Shown here: positions 8,516 to 17,900 of the stretch, in pieces
How positions within the stretch are numbered: position 1 is the stretch's first letter
Layout: each line of letters opens with the position of its first letter
From: Myxococcales bacterium
GTDB lineage: Bacteria; Myxococcota_A; Polyangia; Polyangiales; Polyangiaceae
Assembly: GCA_016212965.1 (NCBI GenBank)
Contig: JACRDA010000428.1
Span: 1 to 50,091, forward strand
DNA length: 50,091 bases
Direction: 5' to 3'
Made by a program: the position numbers and the translations under genes
Notes under the pieces: generated by a model
What the model saw: the letters and a program-made list of their open reading frames with translations, nothing else
Told to the model about the DNA's origin: nothing
Database searches by the model: none

Positions 8516-10375
8516 CTACGGCCGCCGCCCCCCCACGACCGGCTTGCCCCGCAGGTCGAAAAGCTTCTGGCTGCCTTCCTGCTCGGGCGTCTTGACGAAG
8601 ACCTCCGCGGCGACGGCGGGCGCGGGAGCGGCGGGCTGCCACACGTCGAAATCGGCCGGCAGCGGGCCGGGGAGGGTCGGCTGCTGCGTGCGCTCGAGCA
8701 GCTGGAAATCGTGCCGCGCCTCGAGCTCGAGCGGCAGGCCGTGGGTCGGGCCGCCCTGCTTGAACCACTCGCGGGCGCGGTTCACGTTGCGGATGAGCAC
8801 GAAATGCTGCGGATCCAGGCGTGCTGCCTCGCTGAAGGAACGCATCATCGCGTCGTAGTCGCGCCGCGCGGCGGCGATGCAGCCGAGGTAGTTCCACGCG
8901 AGCCCGGGCAGGGGGTAGCCGAGCTCCAGCGCCCGGCGCACGTGCGTCTCGGCCTGGTCGAGATCGCCCTCGCGGTAGTACGCACCGCCGAGGTCGAGGT
9001 GGGCGGCGTGGTGGTCGCCGAGCCGCGCGAGGATGGCGCGGTACTCGGCGCTGCCCTCGCGCGTCAGGGTCTGCAGGCCGCTGTGCCCCTCGAACCACCG
9101 GCCGAGGAGCGCGGCATCCTCGTCCGAGGCGTCGAAGGGGGTCTTGAGCTCCTGGAAGCGCTCGCGGAAGTACACCTCGCGGTCGAGCCAGCCGGCGGCC
9201 TCGGCGTCGTGGAAGTCGCGCGTGCCCGGGTACACCGACAGGCACGAGAAGATGTACTCGTGCGGGCGGGCGCGCTCGAGAAAGGCGAGCGTCTCGGCGA
9301 AGGTCTCGGCCGTCTCGCCGCGGTTGCCGAGCATCATGTAGTAGCGGACCTTGATGCCGACGGCCTTGGCGAGCTCGGTCGAGCGCACGATCTCGGCGAC
9401 CGTGATCTTCTTGTCGATGGCGTCGAGGATGCGCTGCGAGCCCGTCTCGACGCCGAGCGACAGCCGCTCGCAGCCGGCCAGGCGCATGGCGCGGAGCAGG
9501 GGCTCGGTGAGCAGATCGACGCGCGTGTCGCAGCTCCAGAAGAAGGACAGGCCGCGCGCGCGGATGCGCTCGCAGATGGCGACGACGCGCTTCTTGTCGG
9601 TCGTGAAGGTGTCGTCCTTGATCTGCACCATCTTCACGGGCAGTCGGCCGACCGCGCGCTCGAGCATGTCGACCACGCGCTCGACCGAGAGCGCGCGGAA
9701 GCCGCGCCCCCAGCTCGTCTCGGCGCCGCAGAAGGTGCAGGCCCAGGGGCAGCCGCGCGAGGTCATCGCGATGTGCGTGTCGAAGTAGTCGTGCGGGCAG
9801 GCGAGCGCGTCGAGGTCCGGCACGGCCGCCCGTGGCGGGCCCTCCACGAGCCCGCGCGGCGTGCGCACGAGTGCTCCCTGGAGGCCCCCCAAGTCCGCGA
9901 CGCTCTTGCCGGCGGCGAGCTCCTGGCAGAGCTCGAGGAAGGTGAGGTCGCTCTCGCCGCGGCACACGACGTCGATGGCCGGGTGATGCTCGAGCATCTC
10001 GCGCGCGAGCGGCGTCGCGTGGGGGCCGCCGACCACGATCGGCACGCCCGGCCGGCGCGCGCGCAGCGCGGCCGCGACGAGGCCCACGCCCCGGCGGTTG
10101 GCGGTCCAGCACGAGAGCCCGTACACGTCGGCGTCGAGGCGCTCGACCACCTCCTCGACCTTCGGCCACGGGAAGGAGGAGAGGTTCAGGACCTTCACCG
10201 CGTGGCCGGCGCGGAGCGCGCCCGCGCCGAGCGCGAACAGGCCGTACGGCGTCTGGTAGAAGTCGGCGTCGAGATCGCCCGACCGGTAGCCCTCGGGCGG
10301 TCCGTCGACGGGATCGGGCGCCTCGCCCTGGGGCGGGATCTTCCAGGGCGGCGGGTACAGCAAGGCCACGCGCAT
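8516..10375 (-). CDS. B12-binding-domain radical SAM protein with C-terminal TPR region
   Basis: 619 residues. Residues 1-160 match the Rossmann-like B12-binding domain that precedes the radical SAM core in the B12-radical SAM class, but I see no D-x-H-x-x-G cobalamin-histidine motif. The [4Fe-4S] cluster motif is CPWACTFC (Cys 209, 213, 216), followed by VQIKDDTF and GVETGSQRIL, typical core strands. From about residue 470 the sequence turns into TPR-like helical repeats (HLDLGGAYYREGDLDQAETH). The ATG at 10375 is preceded by GGAGGAGGAC, which decides the start; a longer reading begins at 10534. No substrate can be named. Related proteins act in lipid, hopanoid and natural-product modification. 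It is probably co-transcribed with the PEBP gene. Confidence 0.88.
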   Translation of the reverse strand: MRVALLYPPPWKIPPQGEAPDPVDGPPEGYRSGDLDADFYQTPYGLFALGAGALRAGHAVKVLNLSSFPWPKVEEVVERLDADVYGLSCWTANRRGVGLVAAALRARRPGVPIVVGGPHATPLAREMLEHHPAIDVVCRGESDLTFLELCQELAAGKSVADLGGLQGALVRTPRGLVEGPPRAAVPDLDALACPHDYFDTHIAMTSRGCPWACTFCGAETSWGRGFRALSVERVVDMLERAVGRLPVKMVQIKDDTFTTDKKRVVAICERIRARGLSFFWSCDTRVDLLTEPLLRAMRLAGCERLSLGVETGSQRILDAIDKKITVAEIVRSTELAKAVGIKVRYYMMLGNRGETAETFAETLAFLERARPHEYIFSCLSVYPGTRDFHDAEAAGWLDREVYFRERFQELKTPFDASDEDAALLGRWFEGHSGLQTLTREGSAEYRAILARLGDHHAAHLDLGGAYYREGDLDQAETHVRRALELGYPLPGLAWNYLGCIAAARRDYDAMMRSFSEAARLDPQHFVLIRNVNRAREWFKQGGPTHGLPLELEARHDFQLLERTQQPTLPGPLPADFDVWQPAAPAPAVAAEVFVKTPEQEGSQKLFDLRGKPVVGGRRP

Positions 10376-10650
10376 CGCGTCCTCCTCCGCCGGCCAGCAT
10401 AGAGGATCGAGACCGGCGACGACGGTGATTGCGCGCCCGGCTCGCTCGGTCGCCCCGGCCGTCGCGGGACGTTGTAGACTGCCGCCCATGGGGAACGGAT
10501 GGCGGCGCCGGATGGCCTTCGAGGTGACCAGCACCTCGAGGCCCCGGGCGGAACGGAAGCGTGGGCGGGACCCTGGCGTCGGATGGGCGTCGGGCGGGGC
10601 AGACTCGTCTCGCCATGCGGCGCGTCGCCGCGCGATCTAGCTCCGTTGCC

Positions 10651-13600
10651 ATGACCCACGCACGGTCTCGGCCCAGTGCCGCGGCGGCCTCTCGCGCCGG
10701 CGCCCCCGCCTTCTCGGGCACGACCTTCGCGGGTCGCTTCTTCCTCGAGCGCGAGCTCGGTCGGGGCGGCTTCGGGACGGTGTTCGCCGCACGCGATCTC
10801 CGCCACGACGCGCGCGTGGCGGTCAAGATCCTGCGCCGGCCCGACCCCGCCGCGCTCGCACGCTTCAAGCGCGAGCTGCGCTCGCTCGCGACCATCGCGC
10901 ACCCGAACGTGGTGGAGCTGTACGAGCTCGTCCACGACGCCGGCCGCTACGCGCTCGCCATGGAGCTCGTGCCGGGTGTCGATCTGCGTACGCACCTGCG
11001 TGGCGGCGGAGCGGCGTCTGCGGTCACCATCCAGGCCGGAACGGCGCTCGACGTTCGCGCTCTGCCACGGACGCCGCCCGGCACCCGCGACGAGCGCGAG
11101 GTGCTCGCCGCACTCGGGCAGCTCGTGGACGGGATCGAGGCGCTCCACGAGGGCGGCGTGCTCCACTGTGACCTCAAGCCCTCCAACGTGCTCGTGGCCC
11201 CGGACGGGCGCGTGGTGATCGTGGACTTCGGTCTCGTGACCACCACGGGGGGAGTCGACGACGCCTGGAGCGCCCGGCGCGTCGGCACCCCCGGCTACAT
11301 GGCACCCGAGGTGGCCGAGGGCCTGCGCCCTACCGAGGCCACCGACTGGTACGCCTTCGGCGCGGTCCTGTTCGAGCTCTGGTCCGGACAGCTGCCCTTC
11401 GAGGGAACTGCCGCCGGGATCCTCGAGGCCGTCCGCCGCCACGAAGCTCCGCTGCTGTCGGCGGTGTGCCCCGACGCCCCCGGCCCGCTGGTGGCGCTGT
11501 GCGCGCGGCTGCTGGCCCGCGAGCCAAGGCGACGCGCGGCCGCACTGGAGGTGCGCGAGGTGCTCGCGCTCGGGCCGCCCCGCGCTCGCCACGCCCGGCG
11601 GCTCGGCACCGCGGCCGAGGGCGAACCGCGGACGCCCGAGCTCTTCCTGGGCCGCGAGAGGGAGCTCGCCGCCATGGCCGACGCCCTCGCGCTCGCTGCG
11701 GGCGGGCGCTCCACGGCCCTGGTCATCGCCGGTGTGTCGGGCATCGGCAAGACCGCGCTCGTCCGCCGCTTCGTGCGCTCGCTCGCCGGGTCGGCGCTCG
11801 TGGTCGAGACGGCCTGCCATCCCCGCGAGGACGTCCCGTACGGGGCCCTCGACGGCCTCGCCGCGTGCCTGCACGCCGCCCTCGCCGACACGGCGCTCGC
11901 CCACGCCGCGCCCGACGGCGAGCTCGCAGCCCTCGGGCTCGTGTTCCCGGCGCTCGCGTCGCTGGTCGCGGCACCCGCGTCCGACCTCGCCGCCGATCCG
12001 GTGGCGCGGCGCATGCGCGCCGCACGCGCCGCCGCGGCCGTCCTCGCCGGGGCCGCTGCGGGGCGGCCGGTGGCGCTCGTGGTCGACGACCTGCACTGGG
12101 CCGATCGCGACAGCGAGAGCTTGCTGCGCCTCTTGCTCGACGCCTTGCCGCGGGCCCTGTTGCTCGCCACCTACCAGCGCGGCGACGAGCCAGGCGAGGT
12201 GCCGTGGCCCGCGCTCGTGGAGCCAGGCGCACCCCTCAGCGTGCTCGAGCTCGCCCCGCTGTCCCGAGCCACGGCCGAGCTTCTGGCCACGGCGCTCTCG
12301 GGCGATGCCGCGCGCGGTCGCCACATCGCCCACGAGTCGACGGGCCAGCCCTTCCTCGTCTGCGAGCTGGCGCGCGTGCAGGACCTCGTCGTGAGCGACG
12401 GGGAGCAGCCGTCGGTGCAAGCCGTGGTCGGGGCGCGCCTCGCCGCGCTCGGGCCGAAGGCGCGCCGGTTGCTCGAGGTTCTCGCCATCGCGGGCGGGCC
12501 GCTCGACGAGACCCTCGCGGCGACCGCGGCCGGCTGCGGCGCGGAAGGCCCGCGCTGCGTGCGCGCCCTGCTCGCGCGGGGCGTCGCGAAGAGCGTCGCC
12601 GCGCCGGGCGGCGAGCCGCGCATCGCGCCCTACCACGCCCTGTTCGCGAGCGTCGCGGCGGGCGGCCTCGACGCGCAGGCGGTGCGCGCCCTGCACGCCG
12701 CGCTCGCCCGTGCCATCGAGGGGCGGCGGGGCGGAGCGCGCGAGGACGCCCTGGCCACGCACTGGCTCCTGGCCGGCGAGCCCGCGCGCGCCGCTCCGCA
12801 CGCCCGAGCGGCGGCGGAGCGCGCCCTGCGGGCGCTCGCGTTCGAGCGCGCGGCCGAGCTGTTCGGTGTCGCGGCCGAGCACGCCGACGTACCCGAGCGG
12901 CACAGCGATCTCATGGCCCGGCGGGGCGACGCGCTGGTGCACGCCGGGCACGGAAAGCAGGCCGCGGCCGCCTATCTCGCGAGCGCGGGCACCGCGGCGC
13001 CGGGGCTCGCCGCCGTCGAGCTCCGCCGGCGGGCGGCCGAGCAGCTCCTGAGGAGTGGGCACCTCGACGAGGGCATGGACGCGCTCGGCGACGTCCTGCG
13101 CACGGCCGGTCTTCCCGGACCGGTTCGCGGCGCCGCGCGGCTGGCGCGACTGCTCGCGGCGCGGGCGAGGGCGCGGACCGCGCTTTCGATCGGCGGCCCG
13201 GCACGCGACGAGGCGGGGCGGCAACGCGCGCGGCTGCAGGCGGATGTGCTCTGGGCGGCGTCGGCCGGCCTCGGCTTCGTCGACCCCGTCGCGGGCGCCG
13301 AGTACTCGAGCCGCTTCGTCGTCGCGGCGCTCCAGAGCGGCGACCCCGCACGCGCCGTGCGCGCGCTGGCGTCGGAGGCCATCGTGCGCGTCGGCGGCGG
13401 TGAGCCCGCGTGGCGCGAGGTGACGGCCCTTCTCGCCCGCGCGCGTCGCATCGCCGAGCACCATGCCGATCGCCTCATGCTCGGGCGTTGCGAGGGCGCC
13501 CTCGGGGTCGCCGCCGCGTTCACGGGCCGCTTCGCCATGGCCGCGCGGAGCTGCGCCGCCGCCGAGGTGCTCCTCGGCGAGCACGGGCGCGGCGCGACCT

Positions 13601-14382
13601 GGGAGCTCGCGACCGTCCAGCACCTGGCCCTCTACGCCTCGGTGCACCTCGGTGAGCTCTCCACCGTGTGCGCACGAGCGCCGGAGCTGCTGCGCGATTA
13701 CCGTGCGCGCGAGGACCTGTACGCGGCCAGTGGCGCGGCCACCCACTACGCGAACCTCGCGTGGCTGGTGACCGACGGACCGGTGCGCGCACGCGAGGTC
13801 GTGCGGGGCGCCGCGAGCTGGTTCCCGGCCGAGCGCTTCCACCTGCCCCACTACGATGCGGTGGTCGCTCACGTGCACCTCGACCTCTTCGAGCAGCGCG
13901 CGAGCGACGCGCTCGGCCGGGCCGAGGAGCTGTGGCGCGCACTCCGGAGCTCGCTGCTGTTGCGCGTCGAGGCCGTGCTCGTCGACGCGCTGTTCCTCCG
14001 CACCCGCGCGCTCGTGGCCCTCGCCGCCGCGAATCGCGCGGAGCGCGGCGTGCTCTTGGCACGGGCCGCGCTCGACGTGGCCCGGCTGGCACGCACGCAG
14101 AGCATCCTCGCCCGCGCGCTCGCGCTGCTCACCGGTGCCTCCGTCTTGGACGTGGCGGGCTTTCGCGCGCGCGCGTGCCGTCGGCTGGGCCGCGCGATCG
14201 AGGCGCTGGACGCGGTCGACGCGCGGTTGCTGGCGGCGTCGGCGCGCTTTCGCCTCGGGCTCTTGCGCGGCGGCAGCGAGGGGGCCGCGCTCGCGGCGCT
14301 GGCGCGCCCGCGCCTCGTGCCGGTGCCCGCTTGCGACCTCGACGCCTTCACGGCCATCTTCACCCCGGGCTTCCAACGATGA
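10651..14382 (+). CDS. Ser/Thr protein kinase fused to AAA ATPase and TPR-like region (PknK-like)
   Basis: 1,243 residues from ATG 10651; ATG 10615 is an alternative, and neither has a good SD. The kinase domain spans about 29-305: glycine loop GRGGFG (37-42), VAVK Lys59, catalytic loop HCDLKPSN (172-179), DFG 192-194 and GTPGYMAPE. The Arg of HRD is Cys, so this is a non-RD kinase, a type that usually does not depend on activation-loop phosphorylation. A second unit begins LFLGRERELA (331), with Walker A GVSGIGKT (361-368) and Walker B VALVVDDLHWAD (about 473-484). The last ~650 residues are Ala-rich helical, TPR-like. The stop overlaps the start of the FHA activator gene (ATGA), so the kinase and its probable target are made together. 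Confidence 0.92.
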   Translation: MTHARSRPSAAAASRAGAPAFSGTTFAGRFFLERELGRGGFGTVFAARDLRHDARVAVKILRRPDPAALARFKRELRSLATIAHPNVVELYELVHDAGRYALAMELVPGVDLRTHLRGGGAASAVTIQAGTALDVRALPRTPPGTRDEREVLAALGQLVDGIEALHEGGVLHCDLKPSNVLVAPDGRVVIVDFGLVTTTGGVDDAWSARRVGTPGYMAPEVAEGLRPTEATDWYAFGAVLFELWSGQLPFEGTAAGILEAVRRHEAPLLSAVCPDAPGPLVALCARLLAREPRRRAAALEVREVLALGPPRARHARRLGTAAEGEPRTPELFLGRERELAAMADALALAAGGRSTALVIAGVSGIGKTALVRRFVRSLAGSALVVETACHPREDVPYGALDGLAACLHAALADTALAHAAPDGELAALGLVFPALASLVAAPASDLAADPVARRMRAARAAAAVLAGAAAGRPVALVVDDLHWADRDSESLLRLLLDALPRALLLATYQRGDEPGEVPWPALVEPGAPLSVLELAPLSRATAELLATALSGDAARGRHIAHESTGQPFLVCELARVQDLVVSDGEQPSVQAVVGARLAALGPKARRLLEVLAIAGGPLDETLAATAAGCGAEGPRCVRALLARGVAKSVAAPGGEPRIAPYHALFASVAAGGLDAQAVRALHAALARAIEGRRGGAREDALATHWLLAGEPARAAPHARAAAERALRALAFERAAELFGVAAEHADVPERHSDLMARRGDALVHAGHGKQAAAAYLASAGTAAPGLAAVELRRRAAEQLLRSGHLDEGMDALGDVLRTAGLPGPVRGAARLARLLAARARARTALSIGGPARDEAGRQRARLQADVLWAASAGLGFVDPVAGAEYSSRFVVAALQSGDPARAVRALASEAIVRVGGGEPAWREVTALLARARRIAEHHADRLMLGRCEGALGVAAAFTGRFAMAARSCAAAEVLLGEHGRGATWELATVQHLALYASVHLGELSTVCARAPELLRDYRAREDLYAASGAATHYANLAWLVTDGPVRAREVVRGAASWFPAERFHLPHYDAVVAHVHLDLFEQRASDALGRAEELWRALRSSLLLRVEAVLVDALFLRTRALVALAAANRAERGVLLARAALDVARLARTQSILARALALLTGASVLDVAGFRARACRRLGRAIEALDAVDARLLAASARFRLGLLRGGSEGAALAALARPRLVPVPACDLDAFTAIFTPGFQR

Positions 14383-15812
14383 CGGCCATGCGTACCCGCG
14401 AGACCAGCCCCGGCACCCTCGACGACACCGGGACCGGAAGCGCGCGCGCGGCGCCGATCCCCGGGCTGCTCCTCGTGCTCACGAGCCCGCGGGGCGCGGG
14501 CCAGGCGCCGAGCCCGCTGCTCCGCCCGCTGTCGGTCCTCGGCGGTGCCATGGTGATCGGTCGCGGCCACGGCACCGACCTCGCCCTCGAGGACGAGCGA
14601 CTCTCGCGCGAGCACGCGCGCGTCGCGTTCGTGGCGGGGCGCTTTCGCATCACCGACTGCGGCAGTCGCAACGGCACCTTCGTGGACGGCCGCCGCATCG
14701 AGGGCACGGTCGACGCCGACGAGCCGCGCACACTGCGCGTCGGCCACTCGCTCTTGCTGTTCGAGCGCGACCTCACCCCCTTCATGGGTGTCGGCGTCGA
14801 GACTCACGGCCACACCGTCGTGGGCCCGCGGCTCGGCGCCGCGTTCCGCGCCATCGACCTCGCGGCGCGCGCCGGCGACACGCTGTCGCTCGTCGGGGAG
14901 AGCGGCGTCGGCAAGGAGCTCGGGGCACGCCGCTTCCACGACGCCGGCGCCCGCGCGCGGGGTCCCTTCGTGCCCGTCAACTGTGCGGCCATCCCGGCGA
15001 GCATCGCCGAGCGGCTCCTCTTCGGGGTGCGGCGTGGCGCCTACTCGGGCGCCGACGGCGACGCCGACGGCTACGTCCAGGCGGCCCATGGCGGGACGCT
15101 GTTCCTCGACGAGATCGCGGAGCTCGAGCCCGCGATACAGGCGAAGCTCCTGCGCGTCGTCGAGACGCACGAGGTGCTCGCGCTCGGTGCCACCCGGGCG
15201 CGCGAGGTGACGTTCGGGGTCGTGTGCGCAGGCCAGCGCCCGCTCGGCGAAGCGGTCGCTGCCCGCCGTTTTCGCGAGGACCTGTTCTACCGCATCGGGA
15301 GGCCCGAGGTCGCGATCCCCGCGCTGCGCGACCGCGCCGAGGACATCCCCTGGCTGGCGCACCTCATCGCCCGCGCCGTCCGGCCGGACCTCACGCCGCA
15401 CCCCCTGCTCGTGGAGGCCGCGCTGCTGCGCCCGTGGCCAGGGAACGTGCGCGAGCTCGTCGCCGAGCTGCGCCGCGCCTGTCACGCGGCCGTCGCATCG
15501 GGGGCGACCGTGGCGACCGAGGTGCACCTCGATGCGCGCGCCGGCTTGCCCGTCGCACCCGCGGCGCCGCCCGAGGTCGAGCCGAGCGAGCGCCGCTTCC
15601 CCGACGAGGAGGTCGTGGACGCGGCGCTCCGCGCCGAGCAAGGCAACGTCTCGGGTGCCGCGCGCCGCCTGGGCCTGCATAGAAACCAGCTCCGGAGGTG
15701 GCTGCAGAGCCACCCGCGCCCCGCGCCCCAGCCGACCCACGAAGGCGACGACTCCGGTGCAGAGGGTCCGTCCCGACCGGGGTACCCTGGTCCGCGCCAG
15801 AGCGACGGCTGA
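14379..15812 (+). CDS. FHA-domain sigma54-type transcription activator (AAA+, Fis HTH)
   Basis: 477 residues. An FHA domain (about 57-125) keeps the phosphothreonine-binding residues: GR at 61-62, S77-x-x-H and the N98 of SRNGT. The AAA+ domain has Walker A GESGVGKE (173-180), sensor/loop GAYSGA at 220-225 in place of the canonical GAFTGA, Walker B LFLDEI (241-246) and FREDLFYRI. A Fis-type helix-turn-helix (GNVSGAARRLGLHRNQLRR) is near the C-terminus. There is no receiver domain, so control probably comes through phosphorylated-protein binding by FHA. The kinase encoded just upstream, with ATGA overlap, is the obvious partner. The F-to-Y and T-to-S changes in the loop may weaken sigma54 contact. 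Confidence 0.93.
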   Translation: MTAMRTRETSPGTLDDTGTGSARAAPIPGLLLVLTSPRGAGQAPSPLLRPLSVLGGAMVIGRGHGTDLALEDERLSREHARVAFVAGRFRITDCGSRNGTFVDGRRIEGTVDADEPRTLRVGHSLLLFERDLTPFMGVGVETHGHTVVGPRLGAAFRAIDLAARAGDTLSLVGESGVGKELGARRFHDAGARARGPFVPVNCAAIPASIAERLLFGVRRGAYSGADGDADGYVQAAHGGTLFLDEIAELEPAIQAKLLRVVETHEVLALGATRAREVTFGVVCAGQRPLGEAVAARRFREDLFYRIGRPEVAIPALRDRAEDIPWLAHLIARAVRPDLTPHPLLVEAALLRPWPGNVRELVAELRRACHAAVASGATVATEVHLDARAGLPVAPAAPPEVEPSERRFPDEEVVDAALRAEQGNVSGAARRLGLHRNQLRRWLQSHPRPAPQPTHEGDDSGAEGPSRPGYPGPRQSDG

Positions 15813-15833
15813 GGCGCCGAGCGCCGACACCCT

Positions 15834-17486
15834 TCAGGGGACCTTGCGCAGGGTGAAGATCTCGTACGCGGAGCTGTTCGTCGGCAGCGTCAGGACGACG
15901 GTGCGACCAGCCGTGGCGAGGTCGACGCCGAGGATGATGCCGTCGCTCTTGAGCATGAACGGCTTGGTGGCGCCGACCGGGTAGTAGAGCAGCCGGTCGG
16001 GGAAGCCGGACTCGGTCTTGATGGCCCAGATGCCGTGATCCGCGTCGAGCACGGCGGCACGGACCCTCGGGACGGCGCCGTTCGGGTCGACCTCGTCGGG
16101 CAGAGCGAGCGTCTGGACGTACAGGTTGCCGGCGGAGAGCGAGCCACGGTTCAGCTTTCCGGCGGGGGCCGTGGCGGACACGCCCGGCGGGAAAGATGCC
16201 GTGAGCACCTCGTCGCCCTGGATCGAGAGCACGGCGGGGTTGCCGCCACCCACGACGCGGCCCTGCGGGGTGTCCTTGATCAGCTGGTCCACGACCCGAT
16301 TGCCGTCGATGTGGACGAGCGCGTGGGTCTTGTCGCCCGCCGTCTCCGCAATGCCCACGAGGGCCCACACGCCGGTCGGGCTAGCCGGATCGGCGACCGC
16401 GCGCCCGCCGTTGCCGTTCAGCCTCGTCATCTCGGCGAGCAGCGTGACCGGTCCGTCGTCCACGGCCTTCGTCTGCACGTCGAGGCGCGTCAGGCGCATC
16501 GTGTTCGGCGGCGTACTGCCGCTGCCGAAGAGCTGCACGGTCTGGAGGTTGCCGTCCGTGGTCCGCACCCGACTGAGCGAGCTCGTCGGCGCACCGCTGA
16601 GGAAGAGGAACGGGAAGACGAAGCTCTCGCGGGTCAGCGCGGAGAAGTCGATCTTGCAGGTCGCGCCCCAGAGATTCCCCGCCAGATCGCTCGCGGAGCC
16701 CATGAACGGAGCGTTGCCGTTGGTGATCTGCGGGCACGGGTCGAGCGCCGTGTAGGCGACGCGCTGCTTCACCTTGGTGTCGAGGTCGAAGCGCACCGCG
16801 AAGCCATTCTGGCCGGTGACCGGCTCCCGGTAGAAGAGGTGCTTGCCGCTGACCACCTGGGTGCTTCCGGGCACGGCGTCCAGATCCTCGAGGCAGAACT
16901 GCCCCGGCGTGTTGCACGAAAGCAGCATGCAGTTCGTGTTGGGGACGCCATCGCAGGCGCCCTTGATGAGCTTGGGGACCACCAGCACCCCGGCGGCAGC
17001 GGTGTCGAGCACGCTGGTCGCGACCGTGACCGTCGTGTCCGTCGCGGCGATGTTCTCGAGCCTGCTCCAGCCGTCCCCGTTGCGCTGCCAGACCTTGCAG
17101 TCCCCTGCCTCGACGAGGAAGCGCTCGCGCTCGTCGGCGCTGACGGGCAGCGTCAGGGTGGCGGACGCGGCGAGCGCGAGCCCCGCCGGCTCGATCACGA
17201 ACGTCGGGCCGACGCCCTCGGCAGATCCGGGGAGGAACGGCTGCGGGGCGGTGGGTAGGGAGATCGAGATCTCCGTGTCCGTCGCGAGTGCGCCGGCCGG
17301 GATGTCGAGCCTCACGCCGGCGAAGTTGCCGCCGGGATCGCCCTCGAGCACGCCGCCATCGGCCCCGATGATGGTCGAGAGCGCGGTTGCGGACTCCACG
17401 ACCACGTTCGGGTCGGAGGACTCCTCGCCGCAGCCGAAGAGAGAGCCTGCGGCGGTGGCAACGAGCACGAGGTGGACGAGCTTCAT
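15834..17486 (-). CDS. Secreted lipoprotein with ZU5-like N-terminal domain
   Basis: 550 residues. Start ATG 17486 gives a textbook lipoprotein signal, MKLVHLVLVATAAGSLFGC (Cys19), and has AGGAGA 8 nt upstream; the open frame continues ~97 codons further but that part is low quality. Residues ~40-130 carry IGADGGVLEG and LDIPAGALATDTEISI, the pattern of ZU5-like beta domains common in large bacterial surface proteins. The rest (~400 residues) is beta-rich and may form a propeller, but I cannot see clear repeats. It is convergent with the FHA activator (21 bp between stops). Function unknown; probably an outer-membrane surface protein. Confidence 0.85.
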   Translation of the reverse strand: MKLVHLVLVATAAGSLFGCGEESSDPNVVVESATALSTIIGADGGVLEGDPGGNFAGVRLDIPAGALATDTEISISLPTAPQPFLPGSAEGVGPTFVIEPAGLALAASATLTLPVSADERERFLVEAGDCKVWQRNGDGWSRLENIAATDTTVTVATSVLDTAAAGVLVVPKLIKGACDGVPNTNCMLLSCNTPGQFCLEDLDAVPGSTQVVSGKHLFYREPVTGQNGFAVRFDLDTKVKQRVAYTALDPCPQITNGNAPFMGSASDLAGNLWGATCKIDFSALTRESFVFPFLFLSGAPTSSLSRVRTTDGNLQTVQLFGSGSTPPNTMRLTRLDVQTKAVDDGPVTLLAEMTRLNGNGGRAVADPASPTGVWALVGIAETAGDKTHALVHIDGNRVVDQLIKDTPQGRVVGGGNPAVLSIQGDEVLTASFPPGVSATAPAGKLNRGSLSAGNLYVQTLALPDEVDPNGAVPRVRAAVLDADHGIWAIKTESGFPDRLLYYPVGATKPFMLKSDGIILGVDLATAGRTVVLTLPTNSSAYEIFTLRKVP

Positions 17487-17900
17487 GGCACGATCTCCTG
17501 ATTCTGCGCGCAGCGGCGGTCGCTGCGGCGATGGATAGGCAAACGCCGTCGATGGGCCGAGCGGGTCGGTCCCCGTGTCCAGGGCGCCTCGCTCCGGACC
17601 CGTTGGCGCCGACGACAAAAGGAAGGGCACGCGCCGAGGGGCGCCGTGCCTTGCCGCGGCGTCACGGCCCAGTGCAAGCGCGATGCCGACCGGAGACATC
17701 GCTGCGCGCGGCGCATTTTCTCGAGCTCGGGCCGGCTGGGCGGCTGCTCGCGCGGGCACGTGCCGGGTACGTGCCACCGAGGCGGCCTCCGCGTGCGGCT
17801 GCGCTCGCCCGGTGCTCGTCGGGGCCTCGGGTTAGAGCCGAGCTCCGGAGCGTTCGCCTCTCGGATCGACCCAGCTGGGCGGTCGGACTAGGCTCCGCCC
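17487..17900. other. 414-bp divergent intergenic region
   Basis: Lies between the divergently transcribed lipoprotein and esterase genes, so it should hold both promoters. I see no convincing -35/-10 pair. It contains an imperfect GC-rich hairpin near 17618-17648 and the inverted repeat listed at 17756-17774. No credible small ORF. Confidence 0.6.
17756..17774. promoter_or_regulatory. Inverted repeat, possible operator
   Basis: Perfect 6-bp arms gcacgt / acgtgc separated by gccgggt, about 130 bp before the esterase start. It also reads as a direct repeat of acgtgcc. It is short and the DNA is GC-rich, so chance is possible. Confidence 0.3.
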
